A stretch of 64,000 nt of DNA from an uncultured Clostridia bacterium (GTDB taxonomy: Bacteria > Bacillota > Clostridia > Oscillospirales > Ruminococcaceae), in contig CANQRG010000011.1 in NCBI GenBank assembly GCA_947626165.1, positions 23,649-87,648 on the forward strand, given 5' to 3'. Numbering within the stretch: position 1 is the first letter of the stretch; each line of letters starts with the position of its first letter. Made by a program: the position numbers and the translations under genes. Of this stretch, positions 36,930-45,020 are shown in pieces. Below the pieces are notes generated by a model. The model was not told where the DNA came from and did not search any database. It was given only the letters and a program-made list of their open reading frames with translations.

Positions 36930-36991
36930 AAACATTTGTTCTTGACATTCGCAAACAAATGTTCTATAATGATGATAAAGAACTTATGTTC
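36930..36991 (+). promoter_or_regulatory. SOS-type promoter with three LexA-like boxes
   Basis: Consensus TTGACA (36942-36947), 17 nt, TATAAT (36965-36970). Three LexA/DinR-like boxes: AAACATTTGTTC (36930-36941) abutting the -35, AAACAAATGTTC (36953-36964) filling the spacer, and a perfect GAACTTATGTTC (36980-36991) after the -10. This matches the Firmicute core GAAC-N4-GTTC. Confidence 0.88.
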
Positions 36992-37050
36992 TTTATAGTT
37001 TAAGATGAAGCACTTGTCAAAAATATAAATTAGTAAAGGAATGAATTGCT

Positions 37051-38304
37051 ATGGAAACTAAAAAGGAAAGAGTAATACTTCACATTGATATGAACAATTG
37101 CTACGCATCTATTGAATGTAAGCTCAACCCGGAATTAAACGGAAAATGCGTAGCTGTTGCAGGAAATCAGGAGGAACGTCACGGGATAATACTTGCCAAA
37201 AACGAGCTTGCCAAAAGCTATGGCGTTAAAACAGGAGAACCTATATGGCAAGCAAAGAAGAAGTGTCCTGAGCTTATTACAGTTCCTCCTCACTACGAGG
37301 AATACCTTAAACACTCAAAGGCGGCAAGGAAAATATACTCCGACTACACAGACAAGATCGAGCCTTTTGGAATAGACGAATGCTGGATCGACATAACAGG
37401 TTATTGGCGAAACGGTAAGCAGGCGGACGGTAAGGTTATAGCCGATGAGATAAGAGAAAGGGTCAAATCAGAGCTTGGGATAACAGTATCTATAGGCGTA
37501 AGCTATAACAAAATATTTGCAAAACTTGGCTCTGATATTAAAAAGCCGGACGCAACCACAGTCATAGCATCGCAAGGCAAGGATTGTTTTAAAGATAAGG
37601 TTTTCCCTCTTGACGTTGGAGAGCTTTTGTATGTGGGAAAAGCAACAAAGAAAAAACTCAATCAAAGGGGGATCTTCACTATTGGAGAACTTGCGCAAAC
37701 TCCCATATCAAAGCTTCAAAGCTGGCTGGGAAAATGGGGGCAATACCTTTGGGTATATGCAAACGGTCTTGACATATCTCCTGTTGAAACTGACGGCAAT
37801 AAGCCATTAGTTAAATCGGTCAGCAACGGAACAACATCATACCGTGACCTCGAAAACGATAACGATGTAAAAATAATCACATTTGCTCTGGCAGAAAGTA
37901 TTGCCTCAAGGCTTCGTGCTATTCACTCTAAATGCAAAGCGGTTTCCATTTCGGTAAAAAATAATAAGATGTATACTTATTCAAGGCAAAAGCAGCTGCA
38001 CATTCCCATAGATGACGCTTATGAGATAGCAAATATCGCACTTTCTCTTTACAAAGAATCCTACAACTGGGCAGCAGGAAACCCCATCCGTGCTATCTCA
38101 ATTTGTGTTTCCGAGCTTAACGATATTTATTCCGATTATCAGACTTCTATATTTGAAAATTCAAACGAAAATAAAAAACATGAAAATCTCAACAAAACTA
38201 TTGACCGCTTGAGAGATAAATACGGTTACACTTGTGTAAGGCGAGCTATTGTGATAAGTGACAGTGGTTTTGCAAACTTTTCAGGCATAGCTACTAGAAG
38301 TTAA
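37051..38304 (+). CDS. dinB: Y-family DNA polymerase (DinB/UmuC type)
   Basis: Translesion polymerase; 417 residues. Catalytic motifs HIDMNNCYASIE (first Asp) and FGIDECWIDITGY (Asp-Glu pair), helix-hairpin-helix-like LLYVGKATKKKLNQRGI, and a C-terminal little-finger region. AKNELAKSYGVKTGEPI fits the UmuC/DinB fingers. The SOS-type promoter upstream shows DNA-damage control. Monocistronic, ending before a hairpin at 38342-38379. Confidence 0.93.
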   Translation: METKKERVILHIDMNNCYASIECKLNPELNGKCVAVAGNQEERHGIILAKNELAKSYGVKTGEPIWQAKKKCPELITVPPHYEEYLKHSKAARKIYSDYTDKIEPFGIDECWIDITGYWRNGKQADGKVIADEIRERVKSELGITVSIGVSYNKIFAKLGSDIKKPDATTVIASQGKDCFKDKVFPLDVGELLYVGKATKKKLNQRGIFTIGELAQTPISKLQSWLGKWGQYLWVYANGLDISPVETDGNKPLVKSVSNGTTSYRDLENDNDVKIITFALAESIASRLRAIHSKCKAVSISVKNNKMYTYSRQKQLHIPIDDAYEIANIALSLYKESYNWAAGNPIRAISICVSELNDIYSDYQTSIFENSNENKKHENLNKTIDRLRDKYGYTCVRRAIVISDSGFANFSGIATRS

Positions 38305-38341
38305 CGATTAGATGTTAGAATTTAGAGACAATAGGCAAGAT

Positions 38342-38379
38342 AAAACCGCCCAACAGTTTTTCAACTGCCGAGCGGTTTT
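38342..38379. terminator. Bidirectional terminator between dinB and the LCP gene
   Basis: AAAACCGC and GCGGTTTT outer stem with an inner CAGTT/AACTG stem, between convergent genes; T run on the plus strand. Confidence 0.8.
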
Positions 38380-38411
38380 TAATTATTGAACTATTAAATA
38401 TGGAGTAAATA

Positions 38412-40262
38412 TTAAGAAAAAGTGTTTACACCAGAATATCCCGAATCATAGCTGTTATATGTCTCCGTACTATCCGAATAACCTTCTGTACTGTATGCAG
38501 AACCGTTTGTATAATCGGTTTCATCATCTTTTATTTTTGAATATCCGTATATTTTTTGTTGTAAAGTTCTTATGTTCGACGTAAAGTCAGGACATAAAAC
38601 ATCGTTGCCTCTGATTATTTGGCGAGTCCATGTTCCTTCAGCAGGAATCTGTATCTGATTACGTTCGTAGTTTAAATACGTTGAAGCGTGCAGAAGATAA
38701 TATGCGATCTCAGCGTCTGTCAAATCAGTTGATATCTTATTCAATACCTTATTGAGCAGCGAGTTGAGCTCGGTCAGTGACAGTTCCTTTGTCATATTTG
38801 CAATAAGATCAATTACAGTTCTCTGTCTCTGAGTTCTCTCCCAGTCTGACCTTCCAACCATACGAAGCCTTGCATATGCCAGCGCCTGATTGCCGTTCAT
38901 ATGAATTTTTCCGCCTTTTTTTATGTAGTCTGATCCATATTTCTTATTAAGATATTTGTTCTGCTCTCCCAGCGGATCTCTCATACCTTTTGCCTCTTCA
39001 TCAGAGATTTTTATATCAAGTCCGCCCATAGTATCAACTATGTCAATAAAAGAATAGAAATTGACCTTTAAGTATCTGTCTATCTTGATGCTGAAATTAT
39101 CCTGTATGGTTTTTTCTAAAAGCGGTATACCTCCCTTTGAATATGCAGAATTAATTCTGTCCGCATAAAAGCCCGGTATCTGCAAATAAATATCCCTCAT
39201 AAACGAGGTAGTAGTAACAGTTCCCTTTTTGGTATTTATAGAAACCATAATAATAACGTCGGTATTACCGTTTGTTTGAGCGGTATTTTCCACTGTATCT
39301 CGCAAATCCTCTCCGACAAGCAAAATATTTGTTACATCACTGTCGGAAACGACATTTGCCGCCGATTTTGCAAGCTTATCTTTAAGCATCTGCTCATAGT
39401 CAACAGCGTCAACAGTATCATTTGAACCTATTTCGCTCTGACCTGGATCAATAATACTGATAATATTATCGTTTCGGTCAAGCATTCCCGTAAAGGTTGC
39501 AAATACTGAAATACCTGCGCCGCAAAGAAGAAAAACAACTCCGAAAACATAGCATAAAATAACTGATGCCTTTTTCTTAAGCGACCATTTTCTGCGTTTC
39601 GGTTTTATTCTTGCTTCAGGCTCAGCATTATATACCTGTGCATTGCTTACAGGCTCAGTTACATCGCTTATAGTTGTTTTAGAGCTTTTTCTAGCCTGCA
39701 TTGCTCCTGCAACTAAATCAGAAAGCGGTATTCCATCAGTTCTCCACTCTTCCGGCTTTGCAGGCGTCTGATGCTCATTTTTTTTCAGCTTTGACAAATT
39801 GCTTGAAGTATTTTCGGATTTTGTATTTGTGTTTCTGGCTTCTTTTATAGCCGCCTGCTGTGCGGGAGATAGCTTCTTACCGCTTTTCTTAACAGCATTT
39901 GCAAATAACTCAGCCATATTATTACTGATATCTGAATCGTCTGATGTCTTATTCAGATTCTTTTTCATATAATTTTCTTGTGCTTTCAGCGCATCAATAT
40001 CACTCTTTGTCTTTTTATTCTTCATATTTGTTTTTTTATTAGCGCTGTTGTCCGTTTTGCCGTCATTGTAAAACGATTTAAAATAATCCTTTGAATCATT
40101 AACATCTTCTGTTTTGATATTCGATTTTTTAATGTTTACATTCCCATATGATTTATCACTATTAGAAGAAACATTTTCCGACTCGATTCTTCTCTTTTTT
40201 CGCATAACATCCTTTATAATATCATCAACAGAAAAATCGTCTGCTTTCTTGTTCTCAGGCAT
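38412..40262 (-). CDS. LytR-CpsA-Psr (LCP) family wall polymer transferase
   Basis: 616 residues. LCP enzymes attach teichoic acid, capsule or other glycopolymers to peptidoglycan. An unusually long, charged, low-complexity cytoplasmic N-terminus (about 1-220) precedes one transmembrane helix (ASVILCYVFGVVFLLCGAGI), then the LCP domain from about 310 (ILLVGEDLRD, SFMRDIYLQIPG, INSAYSKGG, VDTMGGLDI, ALAYARLRMVGRSDWERTQRQR with the conserved Arg cluster). A Ser/Tyr-rich tail follows. Monocistronic. Confidence 0.93.
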   Translation of the reverse strand: MPENKKADDFSVDDIIKDVMRKKRRIESENVSSNSDKSYGNVNIKKSNIKTEDVNDSKDYFKSFYNDGKTDNSANKKTNMKNKKTKSDIDALKAQENYMKKNLNKTSDDSDISNNMAELFANAVKKSGKKLSPAQQAAIKEARNTNTKSENTSSNLSKLKKNEHQTPAKPEEWRTDGIPLSDLVAGAMQARKSSKTTISDVTEPVSNAQVYNAEPEARIKPKRRKWSLKKKASVILCYVFGVVFLLCGAGISVFATFTGMLDRNDNIISIIDPGQSEIGSNDTVDAVDYEQMLKDKLAKSAANVVSDSDVTNILLVGEDLRDTVENTAQTNGNTDVIIMVSINTKKGTVTTTSFMRDIYLQIPGFYADRINSAYSKGGIPLLEKTIQDNFSIKIDRYLKVNFYSFIDIVDTMGGLDIKISDEEAKGMRDPLGEQNKYLNKKYGSDYIKKGGKIHMNGNQALAYARLRMVGRSDWERTQRQRTVIDLIANMTKELSLTELNSLLNKVLNKISTDLTDAEIAYYLLHASTYLNYERNQIQIPAEGTWTRQIIRGNDVLCPDFTSNIRTLQQKIYGYSKIKDDETDYTNGSAYSTEGYSDSTETYNSYDSGYSGVNTFS

Positions 40263-40541
40263 ATGTACCTCCTTATTCTAAATATACTTTAGATTTCAGT
40301 CGTTACTATCTGCTCTTTTTATCATCACTGTACTATGCTATTGCTATATGTACTTCAATTATTCTACCACATATACATACATTTATCAAGTATTTTACTT
40401 AAATTTAGTTAAACTGTTAAAAAGATACAAATTTACGACATATTTAGACGTCGACTGAAACGCTAAAAGTATAAATCATTTATATGATAATTGTGTGAAA
40501 GATAGAAAGTGAATTTATGCCAAATACAAATCTAAATATAA

Positions 40542-40571
40542 AAAGAAGCCCGCTTTCATAAGGGCTTCTTT
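40542..40571. terminator. Hairpin upstream of the 30-aa peptide gene
   Basis: A 10-bp stem (AAAGAAGCCC/GGGCTTCTTT). It lies in the 40263-40619 gap. A second small hairpin (TGAATAG/CTATTCA, 40585-40604) directly precedes the SD of the small ORF. Whether the first terminates an upstream RNA or regulates the ORF is open. Confidence 0.6.
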
Positions 40572-40619
40572 GGAAATTGATTTGTGAATAGCTTTTTCTA
40601 TTCATAAGGAGGTTTATAT

Positions 40620-40712
40620 ATGAAAAAGATAAACTCACGCTTTCAAAATAATAAATGGCGCAAGACCATTATTAAAATAAATTCTAAAGCTCCAAAAACA
40701 TTGAAAATTTAA
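40620..40712 (+). CDS. Basic 30-residue peptide (unknown)
   Basis: ATG 40620 follows an excellent site (AAGGAGG, 40606-40612). The product MKKINSRFQNNKWRKTII... has ten Lys and Arg, no acidic residue, and no membrane segment. I do not recognise it. Short basic peptides of this sort could be antimicrobial, nucleic-acid binding or a leader peptide. The stop is TAA at 40710-40712, and the sequence beyond is AT-rich with no gene until 41026. Confidence 0.5.
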   Translation: MKKINSRFQNNKWRKTIIKINSKAPKTLKI

Positions 40713-41025
40713 TTATCCTATTTAAAAAGTATCCCAATTGCTAAAGAGTAAAATTAAAACATGAAATTTCATTCCATAATATCCTCGCTTTTATCCAACA
40801 TTCACTTTACATCTATTTAAAACAATAGTCTTGCCGTAAGTAATAAATATATATCAACAAAATATCCTATAATTTTTATAATTTACTTATATTGTAATAT
40901 TTCTTTTTTTATTTTTTGTGAACACATTTTAAATATATTTTAAACATATTATATGTTTTATAAGCACATAACAACACATTTTAGATATAAAATAAATACA
41001 TAATATATTTCTAGGAGGAATTTTT

Positions 41026-41187
41026 ATGGCAATTAAGAGTCTATCAATAAGAATTGATGAAAAAATGCTGAATAAGATTCATGTCGTAGCTGATTATGAG
41101 GGCAGAAGTGCAAACAGTCAGATTCTAATTCTGATAAGAGACTGCATTAAATTATACGAAGAAAAACACGGAAAAATTGAAGTTTAG
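41026..41187 (+). CDS. Ribbon-helix-helix (Arc/CopG-like) small DNA-binding protein
   Basis: 53 residues. SLSIRIDEKMLNKIHVVADY followed by EGRSANSQILILIRDCI has the beta strand plus two-helix Arc-type pattern. GGAGGAATTTTT precedes the ATG. Arc-type proteins act as dimeric repressors, often as antitoxins or plasmid regulators, but no partner toxin overlaps it. It lies immediately upstream of the type I toxin-like locus; any link is conjectural. Confidence 0.75.
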   Translation: MAIKSLSIRIDEKMLNKIHVVADYEGRSANSQILILIRDCIKLYEEKHGKIEV

Positions 41188-41249
41188 TAATTCTATTAAT
41201 TCCTGATATATTAAGATAATAAGTAGTGTTCGGAGTTTTTCCAAAGCAC

Positions 41250-41277
41250 TTGACAAATAAAAAATATGTGTTATAAT
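41250..41277 (+). promoter_or_regulatory. Consensus promoter for the short convergent RNA
   Basis: TTGACA (41250-41255), 16-nt spacer, TATAAT (41272-41277). Start expected near 41284. Confidence 0.8.
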
Positions 41278-41283
41278 ATAAAT

Positions 41284-41392
41284 ATAAAAAGAGAGTGCTG
41301 CACATGGGCAATTAAATTGCCTTGGCGGTCTCTCCCTGGTTTAGTGTAGAAACACCGTTACCGTGGAAAGTAAGGCGGTGTTTCTTATTTTA
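41284..41392 (+). ncRNA. Short convergent RNA, candidate antitoxin of a type I system
   Basis: About 108 nt from a consensus promoter to a strong hairpin (41348-41385). It has no ORF beyond three codons. It carries a small hairpin (GGCAAT-TAA-ATTGCC) and CTCCCT at 41332-41337, complementary to the AGGGAG within the toxin's SD region. It would overlap the toxin mRNA tail at the shared bidirectional terminator. Organisation recalls the par (fst) locus of pAD1. Confidence 0.6.
41348..41385. terminator. Bidirectional terminator of the toxin-antitoxin locus
   Basis: AGAAACACCG pairs with CGGTGTTTCT; a T-rich tail follows on the plus strand. Minus-strand toxin mRNA would run into the same hairpin. 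Confidence 0.8.
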
Positions 41393-41416
41393 TGTATAAA
41401 TAAAAAACTTCTAATA

Positions 41417-41500
41417 TTACTTATGAAATATAAGATAACATAGAGCGATAACGCTGATAAGCATATTCGTATAAGTAATTAATAACGAATAATCTACCAT
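41417..41500 (-). CDS. Small membrane peptide, candidate type I toxin (27 aa)
   Basis: MVDYSLLITYTNMLISVIAL and a short tail ending FHK: one hydrophobic helix with a Lys at the end, typical in size and form of Fst/holin-like type I toxins of Firmicutes. SD GGGAGGTGAT lies just before the ATG, and CTCCCT upstream in the same mRNA can pair with AGGGAG, hiding the SD in a hairpin. It has a consensus promoter and an opposing short RNA. Confidence 0.7.
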   Translation of the reverse strand: MVDYSLLITYTNMLISVIALCYLIFHK

Positions 41501-41568
41501 GGTTATCACCTCCCTTTTTCCAGGGAGAAAACCGCCTACCGTTCATGTACAGCACTCTCTTACTTCAC

Positions 41569-41597
41569 ATTATAAAATAAAATAAATAATTTGTCAA
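41569..41597 (-). promoter_or_regulatory. Consensus promoter for the small membrane peptide
   Basis: Minus strand TTGACA (41597-41592), 17 nt, TATAAT (41574-41569). Start expected near 41562, at the edge of the inverted repeat. Confidence 0.82.
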
Positions 41598-41682
41598 ATT
41601 ATGACGAACAACGAGGCAACATTACTGTTGCCTCGTTGTTCTTGCTTCTAGTCGCCCAAAGGCGGCAGTCACCCCTCGCCGC

Positions 41683-42177
41683 TTAAACATCATAGACAAA
41701 GACAAAATCGTCCATAACAAAGTCTTCGCCGATATCAGCTATCTGTGTACGTTCTATGTACATTCCGAACTTCTTGTAAATCTCTATCGAGTGCTTGTTT
41801 CCTCTATTTACTGTAAGCCAGATTTTTGAAAGTCCACGTTTTTTTGCTTCTTCTTTCAAGAACTCGAAAGCCTGTCTTGAAAAGCCCTTGCCTCTTTCAG
41901 ATTTAAGCAAATAGATTTTTGAAAGAAACATAACCCCGTCTTCTTGTTCAACAAAACCGAAATACCCTACGCTTTTACCGTTCTCGACAAAGTTGTAATA
42001 CTCATAGTTCTGTTTTTTAATTTGCTCTGCAATAACCTCAGCAGACTGAAACTTCTGCACCATATATTCTATTTGTTCCTCTGAGATAATGCTGATGTAA
42101 TGCTCGTTCCAAATTTCACTTGCAAGCCTGGCTGTTTCTTCAATTTGCTTTTTAGTTCTAACCTTTCTAAGTTCCAT
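41683..42177 (-). CDS. GNAT-family N-acetyltransferase
   Basis: 164 residues. Acetyl-CoA-binding motif A is seen as LLKSERGKGFSRQAFEFL, and motif B as WLTVNRGNKHSIEIYKKFGM. The acceptor is unknown. Its ATG overlaps the last base of the stop codon of the upstream ATPase gene (TAATG), so the two are translationally coupled. The short stretch 41636-41682 holds a GC-rich fragment ending AGAAGCAAGA on the minus strand, like the interspersed repeat. Confidence 0.88.
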   Translation of the reverse strand: MELRKVRTKKQIEETARLASEIWNEHYISIISEEQIEYMVQKFQSAEVIAEQIKKQNYEYYNFVENGKSVGYFGFVEQEDGVMFLSKIYLLKSERGKGFSRQAFEFLKEEAKKRGLSKIWLTVNRGNKHSIEIYKKFGMYIERTQIADIGEDFVMDDFVFVYDV

Positions 42178-43382
42178 TATTCCTCAATCCCTTTCAACAT
42201 TTCAATAAACTGCCTTGCTATTCTCGGAGAGCGTCCTCCACGCTCAAGAGCAAAGACCTCAGCTCTTTTCTTTAAATTCTCAGCAGGCATATCAAGTTTG
42301 TATTGCCTTGCCAAATCTTCAACAACATTGAGATACAAATTTTTATCAGGCTTTTCAAATACAACCCTGATTCCAAACCTGTCTGACAAGGACAAAAGCT
42401 CCTGCATAGTGTCGTTAAAATGAATGTCGTCTCCCTCACGAGTCGAGAAAGATTCCTTAATAAGATGACGGCGGTTCGAGGTAGCATAAATTACTAAGTT
42501 ATCCGCAGCAGACGAAACACTTCCCTCCAAAATAGCTTTCAGAGCTGCAAAATCATCGTCGTTCTCGGTAAAGGATAAATCGTCTATGAAAAGAATAAAT
42601 TTCAGCGGATTCCTGCTGACGGTTTCAACGATAAGCGGGATCTCGTGAAGCTGTTTCTTTTTCAGTTCAATAAGTCTCAAGCCTCTGTCCTTAAATTCGT
42701 TTGCAATAGCTTTAACAGTCGAAGATTTTCCTGTACCGCAGTCGCCGTACAAAAGAACATTATTAGCCGGCTTACCGTTAAGAAGAGCAATAGTGTTGTC
42801 AATGACCGTCTGCCTTTGCGCCTCATAACCCGAAAACTGCGACAGCCTAGTATTATCAGGAAAGCTAACAGGTTGGATTTTCCCGTTCTTGATAACAAAA
42901 ATGTGATTTTTTGCATAGATTCCGTAGCCGAATTTATTTATCTCGCTAACTCTTTTTGCATATACCTTTGAAAAATCTATATCCTCGATTCTCCATTTAG
43001 CAAGACCGCTGTAACCTATTGCTCTCTCCACATCACCGCAGCTTATCTTTGCAAGATTTTCAAGTATAATAAGCTCACTTGCCAGACGCTCCTCTAAAAG
43101 AGGACTTATCTCCTCTCCTACACCCTTTTTAAGCATATAGATGTTTTCATCTTCCAAAACGATATCCAAGATAAATCTTGTAAGGTTATCGCTGTAATTA
43201 TAAAGCTCGCTTGCAAATTCAGAATACTCATTAATTAAACATTTCATATCGGCTGTTTTATCGCTTATATCGCTTAGAAGCTTTAAAAGCTTTTCTACCG
43301 TTTTATGTTTTACAACATTTCTGAAAACTGCAAGAGATGCACTTTCTTTTATAATTTTATTGAAATCCGCCATTTTACCCAC
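42177..43382 (-). CDS. AAA ATPase of the DUF815 type
   Basis: 401 residues. Walker A LLYGDCGTGKSST, Walker B KFILFIDDLSF, and sensor NLVIYATSNRRHLIKESF, followed by GGRSPRIARQFIEML. This is the widespread DUF815/PF05673 ATPase of Firmicutes, function not established. The N-terminal 190 residues are helical. Coupled to the downstream acetyltransferase gene. Confidence 0.85.
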   Translation of the reverse strand: MGKMADFNKIIKESASLAVFRNVVKHKTVEKLLKLLSDISDKTADMKCLINEYSEFASELYNYSDNLTRFILDIVLEDENIYMLKKGVGEEISPLLEERLASELIILENLAKISCGDVERAIGYSGLAKWRIEDIDFSKVYAKRVSEINKFGYGIYAKNHIFVIKNGKIQPVSFPDNTRLSQFSGYEAQRQTVIDNTIALLNGKPANNVLLYGDCGTGKSSTVKAIANEFKDRGLRLIELKKKQLHEIPLIVETVSRNPLKFILFIDDLSFTENDDDFAALKAILEGSVSSAADNLVIYATSNRRHLIKESFSTREGDDIHFNDTMQELLSLSDRFGIRVVFEKPDKNLYLNVVEDLARQYKLDMPAENLKKRAEVFALERGGRSPRIARQFIEMLKGIEE

Positions 43383-43502
43383 CGTTAATTATGTAAACAT
43401 ATTTACTATATTCTTCGCGGAAAATATTACATATCAGCGAAAAATAAGCCTTAATGTCTTATTCAATAATAATATTATACCACCTATGTCAAGCATAGTA
43501 AA

Positions 43503-43536
43503 CAAAAAGCTGTCCTGTAAATATATACAAGACAGC
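43503..43536 (-). terminator. Terminator after the aspartokinase gene
   Basis: The stem GCTGTC-TGTA/TACA-GACAGC with one internal mismatch, followed on the minus strand by TTTTT. Confidence 0.8.
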
Positions 43537-43543
43537 CTGTAAA

Positions 43544-44863
43544 TTATAATTTCTGCATCACAAAAATATCATAAATAGCATTAATAGCCGTTTTGAAATC
43601 CGCTTCTTCTACTCCAATGATTATATTAAGCTCGCTTGAGCCTTGATCTATCATTTTTACGTTTACATTGCTGTGTGCTAAAGACGCAAATATCCTTCCG
43701 GCAGTTCCTCTGTTTGATTTCATTCCCCTCCCGACAACCGCAACAAGAGCAAGGTCGGTTTCAATTTCAATAGAATCAGGCTGAACATTTCTGTGAAGCC
43801 CTGCTAATATCTCCTGCTCCTTTTCTGCAAACTCGTCAAGATGAACAATAACGCTCATAGTGTCAATGCCTGATGGCATATGCTCAAAGGAAATTCCGTT
43901 CTTTTCAAAGACCTCCAAAACACGCCGTCCGAAACCAAGCTCGGAATTCATCATATCCTTTTCGATATTAACAACAGCAAAGCCTTTCTTTCCCGCAACG
44001 CCGGTAATTGTGTATTCCGGCTTTTGAGAGGTAGACTCAACAATCATCGTACCTGTGTCGTCGGGTTTATTCGTGTTCTTAATATTGATTGGAATGCCTG
44101 CTTTTCTTACAGGGAAAATCGCTTCATCGTGCAGAACAGTCGCACCCATATACGAAAGCTCACGAAGTTCCTTATATGTAATTGTAGTAATAGGCATAGG
44201 ATCGTCAATAATTCTAGGGTCTGCAATCAAAAATCCCGAAACGTCAGTCCAGTTTTCGTAAACATCAGCGGTCGCAACAGAAGCCACTATAGAACCCGTT
44301 ATATCCGAACCGCCTCTTGAAAAAGTCTTTATTGTATCGTTAGGCATAGAGCCGTAAAATCCCGGAATAACAGCGTACTCCACGCCTTCAAGACGCTCTC
44401 TCATAACAAATGCCGTTTTGTTGCTGTCGTAAGTCCCCTTATCGTCGAAGAAAACAACATCGGCAGCGTCGATAAATTCAAAGCCGAGATACTTTGCAAG
44501 CAGTATTCCGTTTAAATACTCTCCTCTTGATGCGGCATAATCCCTTCCAGCCTTTTGCGTAAAGCAAGCCTTTATAGTATTGAATTCTTCATCTAAAGAA
44601 ATGTCAAGAGACAGTTCCTCGATTATTCCGTTATATCTTGACTTTATATCCTCAAACTCTTTTTCAAAATCCTGACCTCTTGCCGCTTTTGCATAGCAGG
44701 AATAAAGCATATCTGTGATTTTCGTATCACCGTCATACCTTTTTCCAGGCGCTGACGGAATAACATATTTTCTTGAACTGTCGCTTTTTATAATGTCGGC
44801 GACTTTCTTGAACTGTTTGGCGTCCGCAAGAGAGCTTCCGCCGAACTTTACAACCTTTATCAT
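43544..44863 (-). CDS. lysC: Aspartate kinase
   Basis: Phosphorylates aspartate, the entry to lysine, threonine and methionine. 439 residues with KFGGSSLADAKQF, SRGGSDITGS, and WTDVSGFLIADPR, plus two C-terminal ACT domains (about 300-439) for feedback control. No leader peptide or lysine riboswitch is visible in 44864-45020. It lies downstream of an ApgM-like gene on the same strand. Confidence 0.94.
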   Translation of the reverse strand: MIKVVKFGGSSLADAKQFKKVADIIKSDSSRKYVIPSAPGKRYDGDTKITDMLYSCYAKAARGQDFEKEFEDIKSRYNGIIEELSLDISLDEEFNTIKACFTQKAGRDYAASRGEYLNGILLAKYLGFEFIDAADVVFFDDKGTYDSNKTAFVMRERLEGVEYAVIPGFYGSMPNDTIKTFSRGGSDITGSIVASVATADVYENWTDVSGFLIADPRIIDDPMPITTITYKELRELSYMGATVLHDEAIFPVRKAGIPINIKNTNKPDDTGTMIVESTSQKPEYTITGVAGKKGFAVVNIEKDMMNSELGFGRRVLEVFEKNGISFEHMPSGIDTMSVIVHLDEFAEKEQEILAGLHRNVQPDSIEIETDLALVAVVGRGMKSNRGTAGRIFASLAHSNVNVKMIDQGSSELNIIIGVEEADFKTAINAIYDIFVMQKL

Positions 44864-45020
44864 TGTTTATCTACGCCTCTAAAGGCGTCCTCCTCTCAAT
44901 ACTGCATAGTTACTATTATATTAGTATTATAAAAATACGTCAACTGACATTTAATACAAATAATTTATAACATTTCATAGTTTTTTGTTGAAATACAACT
45001 GTATTTGTACTGCGAACACT

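Larger units (their letters stand above)
41289..41561. repeat. Outer inverted repeats of the toxin-antitoxin locus
   Basis: AAGAGAGTGCTGCACATG (41289-41306) is repeated inverted at 41544-41561 with one mismatch; further in, GGCGGT and CTCCCTGG recur in both arms. Each arm begins at the expected start point of one of the two convergent transcripts, so the RNAs share nearly the same 5' end. Confidence 0.8.

Noticed and set aside
40620..41187. Toxin-antitoxin pair made of the 30-aa peptide and the ribbon-helix-helix protein
   Set aside because: The two are more than 300 nt apart without shared signals, and the basic peptide does not resemble a toxin family.
41289..41561. A small insertion element bounded by inverted repeats
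   Set aside because: The repeats coincide with transcription starts of two convergent RNAs, no target duplication is seen, and there is no transposase.
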